64,000 nt of DNA from Candidatus Andeanibacterium colombiense (GCA_029202985.1 CP119316.1:1860001-1924000); one strand, 5' to 3'; shown: positions 1 through 8,897, counted from the stretch's first letter. A program made the numbers and translations. The notes: a model not told the origin generated them from the sequence alone.

Positions 1-20
1 AGATCGGCCTGCGCGCGCCG

Positions 21-1049
21 TCAGTCATAAATCAGCGCGATCCCGCCGGGCAGCGTGATCATCCGCAGGCCAAGCAGCCTGGCGGTGTTGGCCAGCGCCA
101 CGTCCGGCGTCCGGGTGCTGAACGCGCCCGAGACGGTGCGGGCGCCGATGCCGGAGCCCAGTACGAACACCGGCGCCGCGCGGTAGCGCTGGATCTCCGC
201 GACCACGTCGCGCAGCGGAGCGCGGTAGAAGATGATCTGCCCTTCGCGCCAGGCGAAGGCGGCCGAGGCATCGTAAACCGGCTGCCGCTGCGCCGCGCCG
301 CTTTCGACGAAGGCCTGCTGCCCGGCAGTGAGGATCAAGTTGCTTGCTGGATTCTCGGAGGGGCCGAACCGCACCCTGCCCTGCGCCACCGTCACAGTGG
401 TCCGCGCGCCGTCCATCCGCACGTTGAAATGGGTGCCGAGCACGCGCACGCGGGAATCCCCGGCGGCGATGGTGAAGGGATGCGCCGGATCGCGGGCGAC
501 GTCGAAGAACGCCTCGCCGCGCAGCAGCTTCACTTCGCGTCGCCCCGGGGCAAAGCGCAGGTCGATCGCCGAGCCGCTGTTGACCGCGACATGGGTGCCG
601 TCGGGCAAGCGCATGTCGCGGGTCTCGCCGGTCGCGGCGATGCCGTCGGCCTGCAGCCGCAGCGCCAGCTCGGGCACTGTCCAGAATCCGGTCACCAGCA
701 CCGCCGCGCAAGCCGCCAGCATGCCGATCCGCCGGCGCCGCGGGGCGAGGGCATGCTCACGAGCGGCGGCGTCGCGCGCGGCGGGCTGCACTGCCTCGCG
801 CAGCGCGCCCATCTCGAACCATGCGAACTCATGCGCCGGGCGTTCCGCCAGCCAGACTTCGAACGCCGCGCGCTCATCCAGCCCGTGCGGCCCGGAGAGC
901 CGCTCGGCCCACAGGGCCGCCGCCTCGAGTTCGTCGAGACCCGGCTCCTCGAATTCGGGTACGATCGCTTCCATCATGTCCTCTCGACGCACGGTCTGAT
1001 CCGCGTGCCCATCCTTCCGGTCTTTTCCGTTATTATCGTTCATGGCCAT
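21..1049 (-). CDS. FecR family anti-sigma/sigma regulator (pair 1)
   Basis: Inner-membrane anti-sigma regulator of the FecR family, about 342 residues. The N-terminal third carries the DUF4880-type motif (AALWAERLSG, then ERPAHEFAWFEM) that contacts the sigma factor. One hydrophobic segment follows (MLAACAAVLVTGFW), then the periplasmic FecR domain (RLPDGTHVAVNSGSAIDL, LRGEAFFDVARDPAHPF, VRVLGTHFNVR) and an STN-like C-terminus. It lies directly behind the ECF sigma gene. The start is either ATG at 1049 or ATG at 1043; the latter overlaps the sigma stop as ATGA, the usual translational coupling. It should receive the signal from a TonB receptor's N-terminal domain in the periplasm. The gene is complete at the left edge (TGA at 21-23). 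Family call is firm, partner receptor inferred. Confidence 0.92.
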   Translation of the reverse strand: MAMNDNNGKDRKDGHADQTVRREDMMEAIVPEFEEPGLDELEAAALWAERLSGPHGLDERAAFEVWLAERPAHEFAWFEMGALREAVQPAARDAAAREHALAPRRRRIGMLAACAAVLVTGFWTVPELALRLQADGIAATGETRDMRLPDGTHVAVNSGSAIDLRFAPGRREVKLLRGEAFFDVARDPAHPFTIAAGDSRVRVLGTHFNVRMDGARTTVTVAQGRVRFGPSENPASNLILTAGQQAFVESGAAQRQPVYDASAAFAWREGQIIFYRAPLRDVVAEIQRYRAAPVFVLGSGIGARTVSGAFSTRTPDVALANTARLLGLRMITLPGGIALIYD

Positions 1050-1636
1050 AGACCTGCCTGGACCAGCCGCTCGCGGATATGCGCGTGCGCGGCGGCGAGC
1101 TGGTGCTTGACGGTCTTCTCGGCGATCCCGAGCCGCAGGCCCGCTTCCTTCGCAGTCAGCCCCTCGCCCCGGCACAGCAGGAAGGCCTTGCGCCGGGCCG
1201 GCGGCAATTCATCGACCACGATCCTCAAGTAATCCACCGCACGCCGGGCCATGTAGCTGCGCTCCGCATCGGGCGCGGTGCTCGCGACGCCGGCGGGATC
1301 CGCCTCGGTATCATAGAAAGCGGCACGAAAGCGGTTGCGCCGCAACCAGTCGAGCGCGAGATTGCCGGCGACGCGCTGGAGGAACGCCTCGGGATTGGCG
1401 ATTTCGAACGGTGCTCCATCGGAGGCGCGGGCAACCCGCAACCATACTTCCTGCAGCAGATCCTGCGCGGTGTGCTCGCAGCCGGTGCGGCGGCGCAGGA
1501 AAGCGGCGAGCGCGGGGCCGAGGCGCAGATAGGCTTGATAGAGCGGCGCCAGTCCTTCCGGCACGCCATCGGCCAGCGCCCGCGCGGTGCGGGCCTGCGC
1601 CAGAGACACCACCGGATCGCCCGCCTTTCCGCCCAA
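1040..1636 (-). CDS. ECF sigma factor, FecI-like (pair 1)
   Basis: RNA polymerase sigma factor of the extracytoplasmic-function group, 198 residues, the normal size. Region 2 is seen around residues 55-105 (AQDLLQEVWLRVA, then FLQRVAGNLALDWLRRNR). Region 4 is around residues 143-182 (LPPARRKAFLLCRGEGLTAKEAG, then a helix-turn-helix with KTVKHQLAAA). It ends in the same LWP tail as the second sigma factor at 7288, so the two are paralogues. Its stop overlaps the fecR start, showing co-translation. It lies 113 bp downstream of the S9 peptidase on the same strand. Expected to direct transcription of TonB receptor genes when released by FecR. Confidence 0.93.
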   Translation of the reverse strand: MGGKAGDPVVSLAQARTARALADGVPEGLAPLYQAYLRLGPALAAFLRRRTGCEHTAQDLLQEVWLRVARASDGAPFEIANPEAFLQRVAGNLALDWLRRNRFRAAFYDTEADPAGVASTAPDAERSYMARRAVDYLRIVVDELPPARRKAFLLCRGEGLTAKEAGLRLGIAEKTVKHQLAAAHAHIRERLVQAGLWP

Positions 1637-1748
1637 TCGCCAGCCCTTTCGGCAGCCGGAGTGCCGCCACCATGACGGTCTACCCCATCGCTCGACGCGC
1701 GGGGAGCGGGATGGGCCTATCGCGCGCGCGAATTATTTTCGGCCGGCG

Positions 1749-3752
1749 TCACTCCGCGGGATTATACCTCTGGACGAAGGCGACCGCCGCTTCGAGCATC
1801 TGCTTGCGCGTTTCTGCGCGCGAGAGCCAGTGGTCCTCCGACTTGAGTTCGACGAACTGGTAGGGCTTGCCTGCATCCTTGAGTGCATCGGCCATTATCC
1901 TGCTCTGTTCGAACGGGACCACCGTATCGTCGCGCCCGTGGATCAGCAGGATCGGCGCATCGGCGCGCGCGGCGAAATGGCGCGGCGAGATCGCATCGAA
2001 CCCGGACGAGGGGCCGAGCTGCCGCTGAAGCGCGAGCTTGATGACGCCGGCCCGGTCTTCCTCGTAGAGATTCGATGCATAGTGCCTGCCGATATCCGAG
2101 ATCCCGCCGACCGAGACCGCGCAGCGATAGAGCCCCTGCTGGACTGTGACCCCGGCCAGCGCGGCATAGCCGCCATAGCTTCCGCCCATGATGCAGGCGC
2201 GCTTCGGATCGACGATGCCTGCCGTGGCCAGCGCGGCCAGTCCATCGGAAATATCGCTCTGCATCTTGCGGCCCCATTCGCCATCCCCCGCCCTGCGGAA
2301 GGCCGCATCGCGGTTGGTCGAACCGCGAAAATTGGGCTGGAACACCGCATAGCCGCGCGATGCGAAGGCCTGGGCCCACCAGTCGAACAACGGATCGTCC
2401 TTCGAGGCCGGGCCGCCATGCGGGAACACCACCACCGGCAGGCCCTTCGCGGCCCGGCCCGGCGGGAGCGTGAGGATGCCGTCCATCTCGAGCCCGTCCG
2501 CCGCGGTGTAGGCGAAGGTCGAAACCGGGCCGACCTTTTCCGGCGGCAGCCCGGGCCGGTCCTGGCCGATCAGTTCGGCGCTGCCATGGGCCAGGTCGAT
2601 CAGGTACCAGCCCCCGCTGTCGGCCGAGCCGCTGCTCCACACGATCGCGCGGTCGAAATCATCGTTCCAGCCGATCAGGTTCCAGTACCGTCCCGCGAAG
2701 GTTTGCGTGATCCGCTGGAGCAGCGCCTTGCCCCGGGAATCCAGCAAGACCGGCTTTACCGCATCGCCATGGGGCCGATAGCCGATCATGTGGCCGTCGC
2801 GGCTGTCGCTGTAGATCGTATCGACCTCCATCCCGGCGAAGATCGCCGAGGGCGCGGCGCTGCCGTCGAGCGGGACCTCGAACCACTGCCACGCGTCGTC
2901 GTCCGATCCGCGCGCGCGGTAGATCGCGGTCGAGCCGGTCGTGCCCAGACCGGCCAGGCTGGCGCCCCCGCCGACGACGTCCTTGCCGCGCGCCAGCTCG
3001 CGCTCCTTCGGCCCCGCGAGTTTCCATTCCCCGGTGTCGCGGTTCACGTCCATCGTCGCGGCGACCTCGCCCTGCCCGCCGACCACCCAGTCGCGCCAAT
3101 AGCCCGCGGCGGGCGGCGGGGCGAGCTTGCGGGCCGCGTTCTTCTCCAGATCGACCGCGTAAAGGGTCGGCCGCGCATGATCGACCCGGCTGCCGCCGGC
3201 CGACAGCATCAGCGCGACCCCGCCGTAATAGCCGAACCAGTGACCGGCGATCCGGCGCTCGCCGAACTGGCCGAAGACCGCGTTGGTCACTGCCTTCTCG
3301 TTGCCGAACACGAATTCGAGTTTCTTCTGCGGCGCGACGGTCATGATCGCGACATGCCGCGCTTCGAACGTATCGGTTGTGAATCCCAGGCCTAGCGGTT
3401 CGGTTTCGCTGGTCGTCACCAGCACCGCATCCTCGCCCATCCAGTCGAGCCCGCGCAGCTTCACATCGCCGAGCTTCGCGGAACGCAGCACGTTCATCCC
3501 GGCATCGAGGAACAGCAACCAGCGTTCGCCCTTGATCTCGCTCGCGACCGCGATCCGCCCGCCACCGGGCGAGAGCGCGACATCCTCCACCGCGGGCAGA
3601 TCGCCGTACACGGCCAGCGGCACGTCCGCCGCCCCGGCCGGGCCCCCGAAAGCGAGCGGCGCCGCGGCCAGAAGCACGGCGCGCAGCGCGCCGGAGACCC
3701 GTATCTTGCTGACCACTTGCGCCCCGACCTGTTCTTTGCCCAATCCTGTCAA
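1749..3752 (-). CDS. exported S9 family prolyl-oligopeptidase-like peptidase
   Basis: Serine peptidase of the prolyl oligopeptidase/acylaminoacyl peptidase clan, 667 residues. A hydrophobic N-terminus ending PAGAADVP suggests export. The middle is a beta-propeller (repeated short blades such as VEDVALSPGGGR). The C-terminal alpha/beta hydrolase domain carries the nucleophile in GGSYGGYAA (Ser about 525), an acid in LIHGRDDTVVP and a histidine in SEDHWLS. Such enzymes trim short peptides in the periplasm. It sits between the TonB receptor and sigma factor 1 on the same strand, but a terminator at 4056-4093 separates it from the receptor, so it probably has its own promoter. A link between the receptor substrate and peptides is possible but inferred. 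Confidence 0.92.
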   Translation of the reverse strand: MTGLGKEQVGAQVVSKIRVSGALRAVLLAAAPLAFGGPAGAADVPLAVYGDLPAVEDVALSPGGGRIAVASEIKGERWLLFLDAGMNVLRSAKLGDVKLRGLDWMGEDAVLVTTSETEPLGLGFTTDTFEARHVAIMTVAPQKKLEFVFGNEKAVTNAVFGQFGERRIAGHWFGYYGGVALMLSAGGSRVDHARPTLYAVDLEKNAARKLAPPPAAGYWRDWVVGGQGEVAATMDVNRDTGEWKLAGPKERELARGKDVVGGGASLAGLGTTGSTAIYRARGSDDDAWQWFEVPLDGSAAPSAIFAGMEVDTIYSDSRDGHMIGYRPHGDAVKPVLLDSRGKALLQRITQTFAGRYWNLIGWNDDFDRAIVWSSGSADSGGWYLIDLAHGSAELIGQDRPGLPPEKVGPVSTFAYTAADGLEMDGILTLPPGRAAKGLPVVVFPHGGPASKDDPLFDWWAQAFASRGYAVFQPNFRGSTNRDAAFRRAGDGEWGRKMQSDISDGLAALATAGIVDPKRACIMGGSYGGYAALAGVTVQQGLYRCAVSVGGISDIGRHYASNLYEEDRAGVIKLALQRQLGPSSGFDAISPRHFAARADAPILLIHGRDDTVVPFEQSRIMADALKDAGKPYQFVELKSEDHWLSRAETRKQMLEAAVAFVQRYNPAE

Positions 3753-3828
3753 ACGATGAAGGCGCGCCGGATTGGCAAAGGAATGTGCGCGCCTCGGGAA
3801 TATACCTAGCGCCGGCGGCGCCCTGAGG

Positions 3829-3864
3829 GTTACACATGTGACACTCTGTCCGGGTAGGTGTAAC
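3829..3864. promoter_or_regulatory. GTTACAC inverted repeat upstream of S9 peptidase
   Basis: GTTACAC at 3829-3835 and its exact complement GTGTAAC at 3858-3864 are separated by 22 bp, and the left arm runs into the palindrome CACATGTG. It lies 77-112 bp upstream of the peptidase start, where an operator would be expected. Function is inferred from position and symmetry only. Confidence 0.35.
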
Positions 3865-4055
3865 TCTGCAATTCTGTTTTATTTACAGTGCATTATTTGC
3901 GAAAAACCCGCCAGAGTGACAGTTGAGGGCCTGCGGGAAAAACCGGCTTGCGGTTGCGACGATACGAAACAGCCCGGCCGGTTCCGCGAGTCGGCCGCGT
4001 GGATGATGGCAGGCCGGCGGCGTGTAGGAAAATGGTTTCGGGCGGGAGCGCGGCG

Positions 4056-4093
4056 CAAAAGAAAGGCCGGCGAGAACGGGTCCCGCCGGCCTT
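4056..4093 (-). terminator. rho-independent terminator of the TonB receptor gene
   Basis: A perfect 10-bp stem (AAGGCCGGCG at 4063-4072 with CGCCGGCCTT at 4084-4093) is followed on the minus strand by a T-rich tract (TTTCTTTT). It begins 28 bp past the receptor stop codon. Confidence 0.8.
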
Positions 4094-4120
4094 CATTCGT
4101 CGTCGGTGTAGGCGATCAGC

Positions 4121-6925
4121 CTACCACTTCGCGCGAAGCGACGCAGTGACGCTGCGGGGGGCGCCGTACCAGTTGCCGGAAGTTACGCTACCGGTGGTCT
4201 GGTAATAAGTCTTGTCGAGGATGTTATCGAGATTGAGCGCCAACGACCATTTGTCGGAAAAGCGATAGTCGATCCGCGCCGAAAGAAGCGCGTAGGCGGG
4301 AACGGTGTATCGGTAATTCTGAAAACCGTCCGTGTCATCATTGGGATCGTCTAAGCAGGACTGAGCGCCAGTAAGAGGATTCGGGATCGCGTCCGGATCG
4401 AGCGTTACGCAGGTGGAACCTTGGTTGTAACCCGATGACTGGCCGTTCACGCCGCCAGAGAGGGTTAGGCCAGAGAGTGCCCCAAGATGTCCCGCCGCAC
4501 CGAAGTCATAGCTCATCCATAGCTTGTAGAGTTGCTTCGGCGCGATCGAGATTAGAGGTGTACCCTCGGGATATCCTGTGTTGCTGCCCTCGTATGAATT
4601 CCTGTTGTAGACATAGCTCGCCGAGAGTTGCCAGCCTGGAAGCAATTCACCCGTCACTTCCAGATCGATGCCCTTGCTTTCGTAGGTCCGGTTGCGATCA
4701 GCGATGTAGCAGCAATAGATGCCGCTGCCGGGCGGGGTTTCCTCGGAGCCGCTCGATGGATCCGATGGATCTGGCGTACCGAAGCCTTTCTTCCGGATGC
4801 GATAGCCGGCAACGGACAGGTTAAGCCTGCCGTCCCGCGCTGCCCATTTGACGCCACCCTCCCAGTTGGATCCGGTTATCGGCGCGAGCGGGTTCAAATC
4901 TGCGCCGAGAGTATTGGCTTGGCTTTGGTAGATATCGGTATAGCCCACATACACGTTCACCGCCTTGGTCACATCGAGGCTGAGATTGACCGGCGGTGGC
5001 CAGCTGATGTCATCATCGCGATAAGGATAGCTACTCTCCGAATAGACATCCCCGATCGCCTTGCCCGCACAAGCGCCGGTCAGGACTATACAGAGGTACT
5101 CGTAGGCAGATTTGCTTTCATATCGGCTCCAGCGCAGACCGGTGGTGAGGTGTAGTCGGTCAAAGGCTGTAAGCCTGAGGTTGATATAGACGCCCGACTG
5201 GATCTGGCCATTTTCGAGAACGTGTGTGGCCGGCAGCGAATTGCGCGGCTCGGTATAAAGCAGATCAGTGGGATCGAAGTTCAGCACATCGACCGGGGGA
5301 TATTGTAACCGGATATAGCCCGCCGGGCAGTTTGCGGGTGTAGAATTGCAATAGATCGGTCCGCCCGGATAGGGTTGATAGGGAGCCGACGATATTCCGT
5401 TTATGAGGGGAGCGTAGCTGATCTGATCCCCGCCATCACTATCTACCCGGTTGGCGCCGAAGGTCACTTCCTGCCTTTGGCCGAAGAGCACGAAGGCGCC
5501 GCTGAAGGTCGCCTCGGCGGAAAGCTGATCGCTGGCATAGTCGCTATAGCTACCCCGCAATTGCGCCCCTAACCCATTGGTTGGGTTGACCGCACCATTG
5601 CTATATCCGAGTTTCTGGGTGCTAGTCTGGTGGTTCTGGGTCAGGTTAAGTTTGAGCGTCCAGTCCGAGCCGATCTTCTGCTCCACTGCGCCGAATATCT
5701 CCCGCGTGTCGAAATCCCAGCGGTTCCAGGGAAACGCGAGCGCGGTCGAACGCGGCAGGTTAATATCTTCGCCATTGAGATAACGCGGCAACCCGCCGCG
5801 CCATGGCACGCTACTTTGCCGCACATAGTTAACCCCGCCGCTAACGAGTGTGGTCGGCGTCGCATCAAACTCGGCGACCCCATAGACCAGCGTCTTGTTG
5901 TTCTTAGCGGTGTCGTAGAAATAATGGTTGTCCTGATAGGTCATCACTAGCCGGCCGCGTAGCCTGCCGTCACGCGTCAAGGGCGAAGTGGCATCTGCGA
6001 CGACGCGATAGTTCTGCCAACTGCTAGCCTGCGCTTCGACCGAGACCTGGGCGTGATCGAGCGGCTTCTTACGCACGAGGTTTACCGTGCCGGAGGGATC
6101 GCCATAGCCGTTGAACAGCCCTGCCGCGCCGCGCAGCAACTCGACATGGTCATAGATCGACATGTCGATCTGCGGGTAAAAGCCAAACTGTGTCGTCAGC
6201 GGCGCACCTCCATCGACCTGAATGCTGCTGATCGTAAAACCGCGCGAATAGAAATTGGTCTCGAGACTGGTCGTTCCCTGCACCAAGGTAACACCCGGCA
6301 ACTGCTTCATCGCCGTCGTGAAGTCCGTCACATTCTGCTGCTCGAGCCTCTCGTTCGTCAGCACCGAAATCGACTGCGGCACATCCTTCAGCGCCTGCGG
6401 CACCTTGCTCCCGATCGTCAGTGCCCCGCTGGTAAAACTCCCCGTCCCCTCGGTCGCGGTGATGTCGCGCGAGCCGTTCACGCCGTTCACCCCCGCAGCC
6501 TGACCCGCCCCGCCGAAGTAAGGCGACCCGCCAGCTACACCCTCAACGCTGACCACCCCGGTGACCACTTCCCCGTCCGCGCCGTTTCCCACCGCGCTCG
6601 CCGTGCGGCGCAGGGTGATCACGCCGGGGCGGGTGTATTCGTAGGCATAGCCGCTGCCGGCGAGGATGCGGGTGAGCGCCTGGTCCACCGTCATCCGGCC
6701 CTTCAGCGCCGGGGCGTTGAGCCTGGGCGAGCCGTCGTCGCTGTAGAGCACCTGGACCTTGCCGATGCTGCCGATCTGCAGCACCGATTGGGACAATGGC
6801 TGGGCCGGCAGGTCGAACGGGTAGGTCTGCGCCTGCGCGCCCGATTGGGCCTGTGCGGCAGTGGCGCCCAGCGCCGCGCCGGCGACCGCCGTCAACGCGG
6901 TGAACGCCAGGAAACAGGACTTCAT
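4121..6925 (-). CDS. TonB-dependent siderophore-type receptor with STN signalling domain
   Basis: Outer-membrane TonB-dependent transporter, 934 residues from the chosen start at 6925 (MKSCFLAF...), which gives a clean signal peptide ending ATAAQAQ. An upstream in-frame ATG at 6955 would add a charged stretch before it. Residues about 35-110 form the secretin/TonB short N-terminal (STN) domain (FDLPAQPLSQSVLQ, ALKGRMTVDQALTRIL). The plug follows (DVPQSISVLTNERL, LLRGAAGLFNGYGDPSGTVN), then a long beta-barrel ending in aromatic AKW. The STN domain marks it as a transducer that can signal to FecR. The GDPSGTVN plug motif is usual in siderophore receptors; the actual substrate cannot be told. 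It lies between two sigma/FecR pairs. Confidence 0.94.
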   Translation of the reverse strand: MKSCFLAFTALTAVAGAALGATAAQAQSGAQAQTYPFDLPAQPLSQSVLQIGSIGKVQVLYSDDGSPRLNAPALKGRMTVDQALTRILAGSGYAYEYTRPGVITLRRTASAVGNGADGEVVTGVVSVEGVAGGSPYFGGAGQAAGVNGVNGSRDITATEGTGSFTSGALTIGSKVPQALKDVPQSISVLTNERLEQQNVTDFTTAMKQLPGVTLVQGTTSLETNFYSRGFTISSIQVDGGAPLTTQFGFYPQIDMSIYDHVELLRGAAGLFNGYGDPSGTVNLVRKKPLDHAQVSVEAQASSWQNYRVVADATSPLTRDGRLRGRLVMTYQDNHYFYDTAKNNKTLVYGVAEFDATPTTLVSGGVNYVRQSSVPWRGGLPRYLNGEDINLPRSTALAFPWNRWDFDTREIFGAVEQKIGSDWTLKLNLTQNHQTSTQKLGYSNGAVNPTNGLGAQLRGSYSDYASDQLSAEATFSGAFVLFGQRQEVTFGANRVDSDGGDQISYAPLINGISSAPYQPYPGGPIYCNSTPANCPAGYIRLQYPPVDVLNFDPTDLLYTEPRNSLPATHVLENGQIQSGVYINLRLTAFDRLHLTTGLRWSRYESKSAYEYLCIVLTGACAGKAIGDVYSESSYPYRDDDISWPPPVNLSLDVTKAVNVYVGYTDIYQSQANTLGADLNPLAPITGSNWEGGVKWAARDGRLNLSVAGYRIRKKGFGTPDPSDPSSGSEETPPGSGIYCCYIADRNRTYESKGIDLEVTGELLPGWQLSASYVYNRNSYEGSNTGYPEGTPLISIAPKQLYKLWMSYDFGAAGHLGALSGLTLSGGVNGQSSGYNQGSTCVTLDPDAIPNPLTGAQSCLDDPNDDTDGFQNYRYTVPAYALLSARIDYRFSDKWSLALNLDNILDKTYYQTTGSVTSGNWYGAPRSVTASLRAKW

Positions 6926-7287
6926 GCGGCGCCTGCCGCGGTCCGATGCGTGCATGTCATTACCCCCCTATAGGATAGATCAGGGCGTTGTTGCCCTTAT
7001 GACCTGCATTCACCCGCCGGATGCGGAAACGGGCCATCGGGGAGTGATTTTTCCGCATCCGCCCGGCACCGAGCCCCCGCGCGGGCGGGGTCCTCAGGCA
7101 GTCAAGCGCCGCGCCGGAACTGCCTGAACTCCCTACCTGACCTCCTGGCCTGAGGTCCCTGCCTGCGCAGGGACACGGGGATCGGAAAAAATTCCCGCCC
7201 GCCGATGGGCCATTCGATCCGCAGATGTGTGGTAGGCAGTGGAAGCATTGACAGGGGCGCGCTCTGGCAGAGGCAAGGAACAATATC
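6926..7287. other. divergent promoter region between receptor and sigma factor 2
   Basis: This 362-bp gap separates divergently transcribed genes and has no credible coding region. Besides the inverted repeat at 7018-7061, it holds the leader of the receptor gene (a GGGGGGTAA stretch just before ATG 6955) and the leader of sigma 2 (AAGGA about nine bases before its GTG). Confidence 0.6.
7018..7061 (-). promoter_or_regulatory. 12-bp inverted repeat over a possible ECF promoter
   Basis: CGGATGCGGAAA at 7018-7029 is the exact complement of TTTCCGCATCCG at 7050-7061, with 20 bp between. Read on the minus strand the same stretch gives GGAAAA (7054-7049), a 16-bp spacer and CCGTTT (7032-7027), resembling FecI-type promoter elements. 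It is about 95-130 bp upstream of the receptor start. The symmetry is directly visible; promoter function is inference. Confidence 0.4.
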
Positions 7288-7875
7288 GTGCCGCTCGCCG
7301 CGGGCATCGGCACGTCCCGCGCGGGGCGGCGGCAGCGCGCGCCGGCGGAGCGCGACAACGGCGCGCCCTCGCCCACCTTGCGGGACGCCTACGGCCGGCG
7401 GCAGGCACGGCTGAGGGCGTTCTTCCTGCGCCGCACCGGCAGCCCCGAGGCGGCGGAGGATCTGGTGCAGGAATTGTGGCTGCGGATCGCGAGGGATGCC
7501 GACGCGACCGGCTTCGAGAACCCGGACAGCTGGCTGCAGCGGATCGCGATCAACCTCGCGCTCAACTGGCTGCGGCAGAACCGCTTCCAGGCGCAGTACA
7601 TCGCCCATGCCGACGACGGCGCGGATGCGGTGGACGATGCGCCGGGGCCGGACCGGCAGGCCCAGGCGCGCCAGGGAATGGATTTCCTGCGCGACCTGCT
7701 GGACGAATTGTCACCGCGGCGGCGGCGGGCCTTCCTGCTCTATCGGGGAGAAGGCCTGTCGCTCAACGAAACCGCACAGCAGATGGGAGTGAGCAGTTCG
7801 ACCGCCAAGAAGCAGATCGCCGCGGCGGTCGCCTTCCTGCGCGAGCGGATGAGCGAAGCTGGATTATGGCCATGA
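7288..7875 (+). CDS. ECF sigma factor, FecI-like (pair 2)
   Basis: ECF sigma factor of 195 residues starting at a GTG with AAGGA nine bases upstream. Region 2 is visible in EAAEDLVQELWLRIA and WLQRIAINLALNWLRQNRF. Region 4 is in LSPRRRRAFLLYRGEGLSLNE followed by a helix-turn-helix (QMGVSSSTAKKQIAAAV). It closely parallels sigma factor 1 at 1040, including the LWP end. Its TGA overlaps the ATG of the following fecR (ATGA at 7872). It is transcribed divergently from the TonB receptor, the normal place for the cognate regulator of that receptor. Confidence 0.93.
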   Translation: MPLAAGIGTSRAGRRQRAPAERDNGAPSPTLRDAYGRRQARLRAFFLRRTGSPEAAEDLVQELWLRIARDADATGFENPDSWLQRIAINLALNWLRQNRFQAQYIAHADDGADAVDDAPGPDRQAQARQGMDFLRDLLDELSPRRRRAFLLYRGEGLSLNETAQQMGVSSSTAKKQIAAAVAFLRERMSEAGLWP

Positions 7876-8897
7876 ACGAGATGGATGACTTCGGCGCGGG
7901 GCCCGGCCCCGACGAGTGGCGCGACGGGCCGGAACGGTTCGAACCCACCAGGGCGCAATACGAGGCGGCGACCGAGTGGCTCGTCCGGCTGCGCGAGACG
8001 GAGCAGAGCACCAATCGCGCGTTCGAGGAATGGAAGGCGAAGGACCCGGCGCATGAATTCGCCTTCGCCGAAGCCGAGGCGATGTTCGCCGCGAGCGCGC
8101 GCCCGTCGCAGGACGCGGCGCAGCATTACCATCGCCACTGGCGGCCCCTCTGGCGCCCGTACTGGCGGCAGGTGCGGCGGCAGCGGATGTGGCGCTATGC
8201 CGGGCTCGCGATCGCCGCCTCGCTGGTGCTGTTTCTCGCGCTGCCGATGTTCGCCGCCCTGCGCTATCTCGGCGCGGATGCCGCGACGGGCGCGGGCGAG
8301 ACCCGCGTGCTGCGGCTGGCCGACGGCTCACGGGTGACGCTGAATTCGGCCAGCGCGATCGATCTCGATCTCACGCCCACCCACCGGCATGTCCGGCTGA
8401 TCGGCGGCGAGGCTTACTTCGAGGTCGCGAAGGATCCCGCGCATCCGTTCACGGTCGATGCGGGGAATGCGGCGGTGCGGGTGCTGGGGACCAGGTTCAA
8501 CATCCGCATGGACGGCGACCAGAGCGTCGTCTCGGTCACCGAAGGCCGGGTGCGGACGGCCGCGGCGAGGCGGCCGGACGGCGCGATCGTGCTGACCGCC
8601 GGGCAGGAGGCGCTGGTGAGCGCGCGCGGAGTGCAGCGGCGGGCGATGAATGCATTCGTCGCCAGCGCCTGGCGCCGGCACGAGATCGCGTTCCAGCAGG
8701 CCCCGCTGCGCGCGGTGGTCGACGAACTCGACCGCTATCGCCGCGCGCCGATCTACATCGCCAACCAGGCGCTGGTGAACCACCGCGTGACCGGCATCTT
8801 CGCGACCGACGACCCGGAAGAGGCGGTTCGGATCCTCAAGGAGAACCTCGGGTTCGAAAGCGTGACGCTGCCGACCGGGCAGACGTTTCTGTATTGA
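7866..8897 (+). CDS. FecR family anti-sigma/sigma regulator (pair 2)
   Basis: FecR-type regulator of 343 residues. It has an N-terminal DUF4880-like sigma-binding region (ATEWLVRLRETEQS, KDPAHEFAFAEAEAMF), one transmembrane helix (AGLAIAASLVLFLALPMF) and a periplasmic FecR domain (RLADGSRVTLNSASAIDL, IGGEAYFEVAKDPAHPF, VRVLGTRFNIRM). The C-terminus (DDPEEAVRILKENLGFES) resembles an STN fold. Possible starts are ATG 7866 and ATG 7872; the latter overlaps the sigma stop. It is a clear paralogue of the FecR at 21-1049. With two FecR proteins and one visible receptor, which one serves the receptor is not decided by sequence, but divergence favours this pair. Confidence 0.92.
   Translation: MAMNEMDDFGAGPGPDEWRDGPERFEPTRAQYEAATEWLVRLRETEQSTNRAFEEWKAKDPAHEFAFAEAEAMFAASARPSQDAAQHYHRHWRPLWRPYWRQVRRQRMWRYAGLAIAASLVLFLALPMFAALRYLGADAATGAGETRVLRLADGSRVTLNSASAIDLDLTPTHRHVRLIGGEAYFEVAKDPAHPFTVDAGNAAVRVLGTRFNIRMDGDQSVVSVTEGRVRTAAARRPDGAIVLTAGQEALVSARGVQRRAMNAFVASAWRRHEIAFQQAPLRAVVDELDRYRRAPIYIANQALVNHRVTGIFATDDPEEAVRILKENLGFESVTLPTGQTFLY

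Larger units (their letters stand above)
3753..4120. other. intergenic region with operator-like repeat and terminator
   Basis: This 368-bp gap between the S9 peptidase start and the TonB receptor stop contains no credible gene. It holds the receptor's terminator, a 7-bp inverted repeat at 3829-3864, and an AT-rich stretch around 3870-3907 likely to include the peptidase promoter. Confidence 0.6.

Noticed and set aside
1587..3395. 602-codon open frame opposite the S9 peptidase
   Set aside because: Antisense shadow with no motif; the real peptidase has signal peptide, propeller and catalytic triad.
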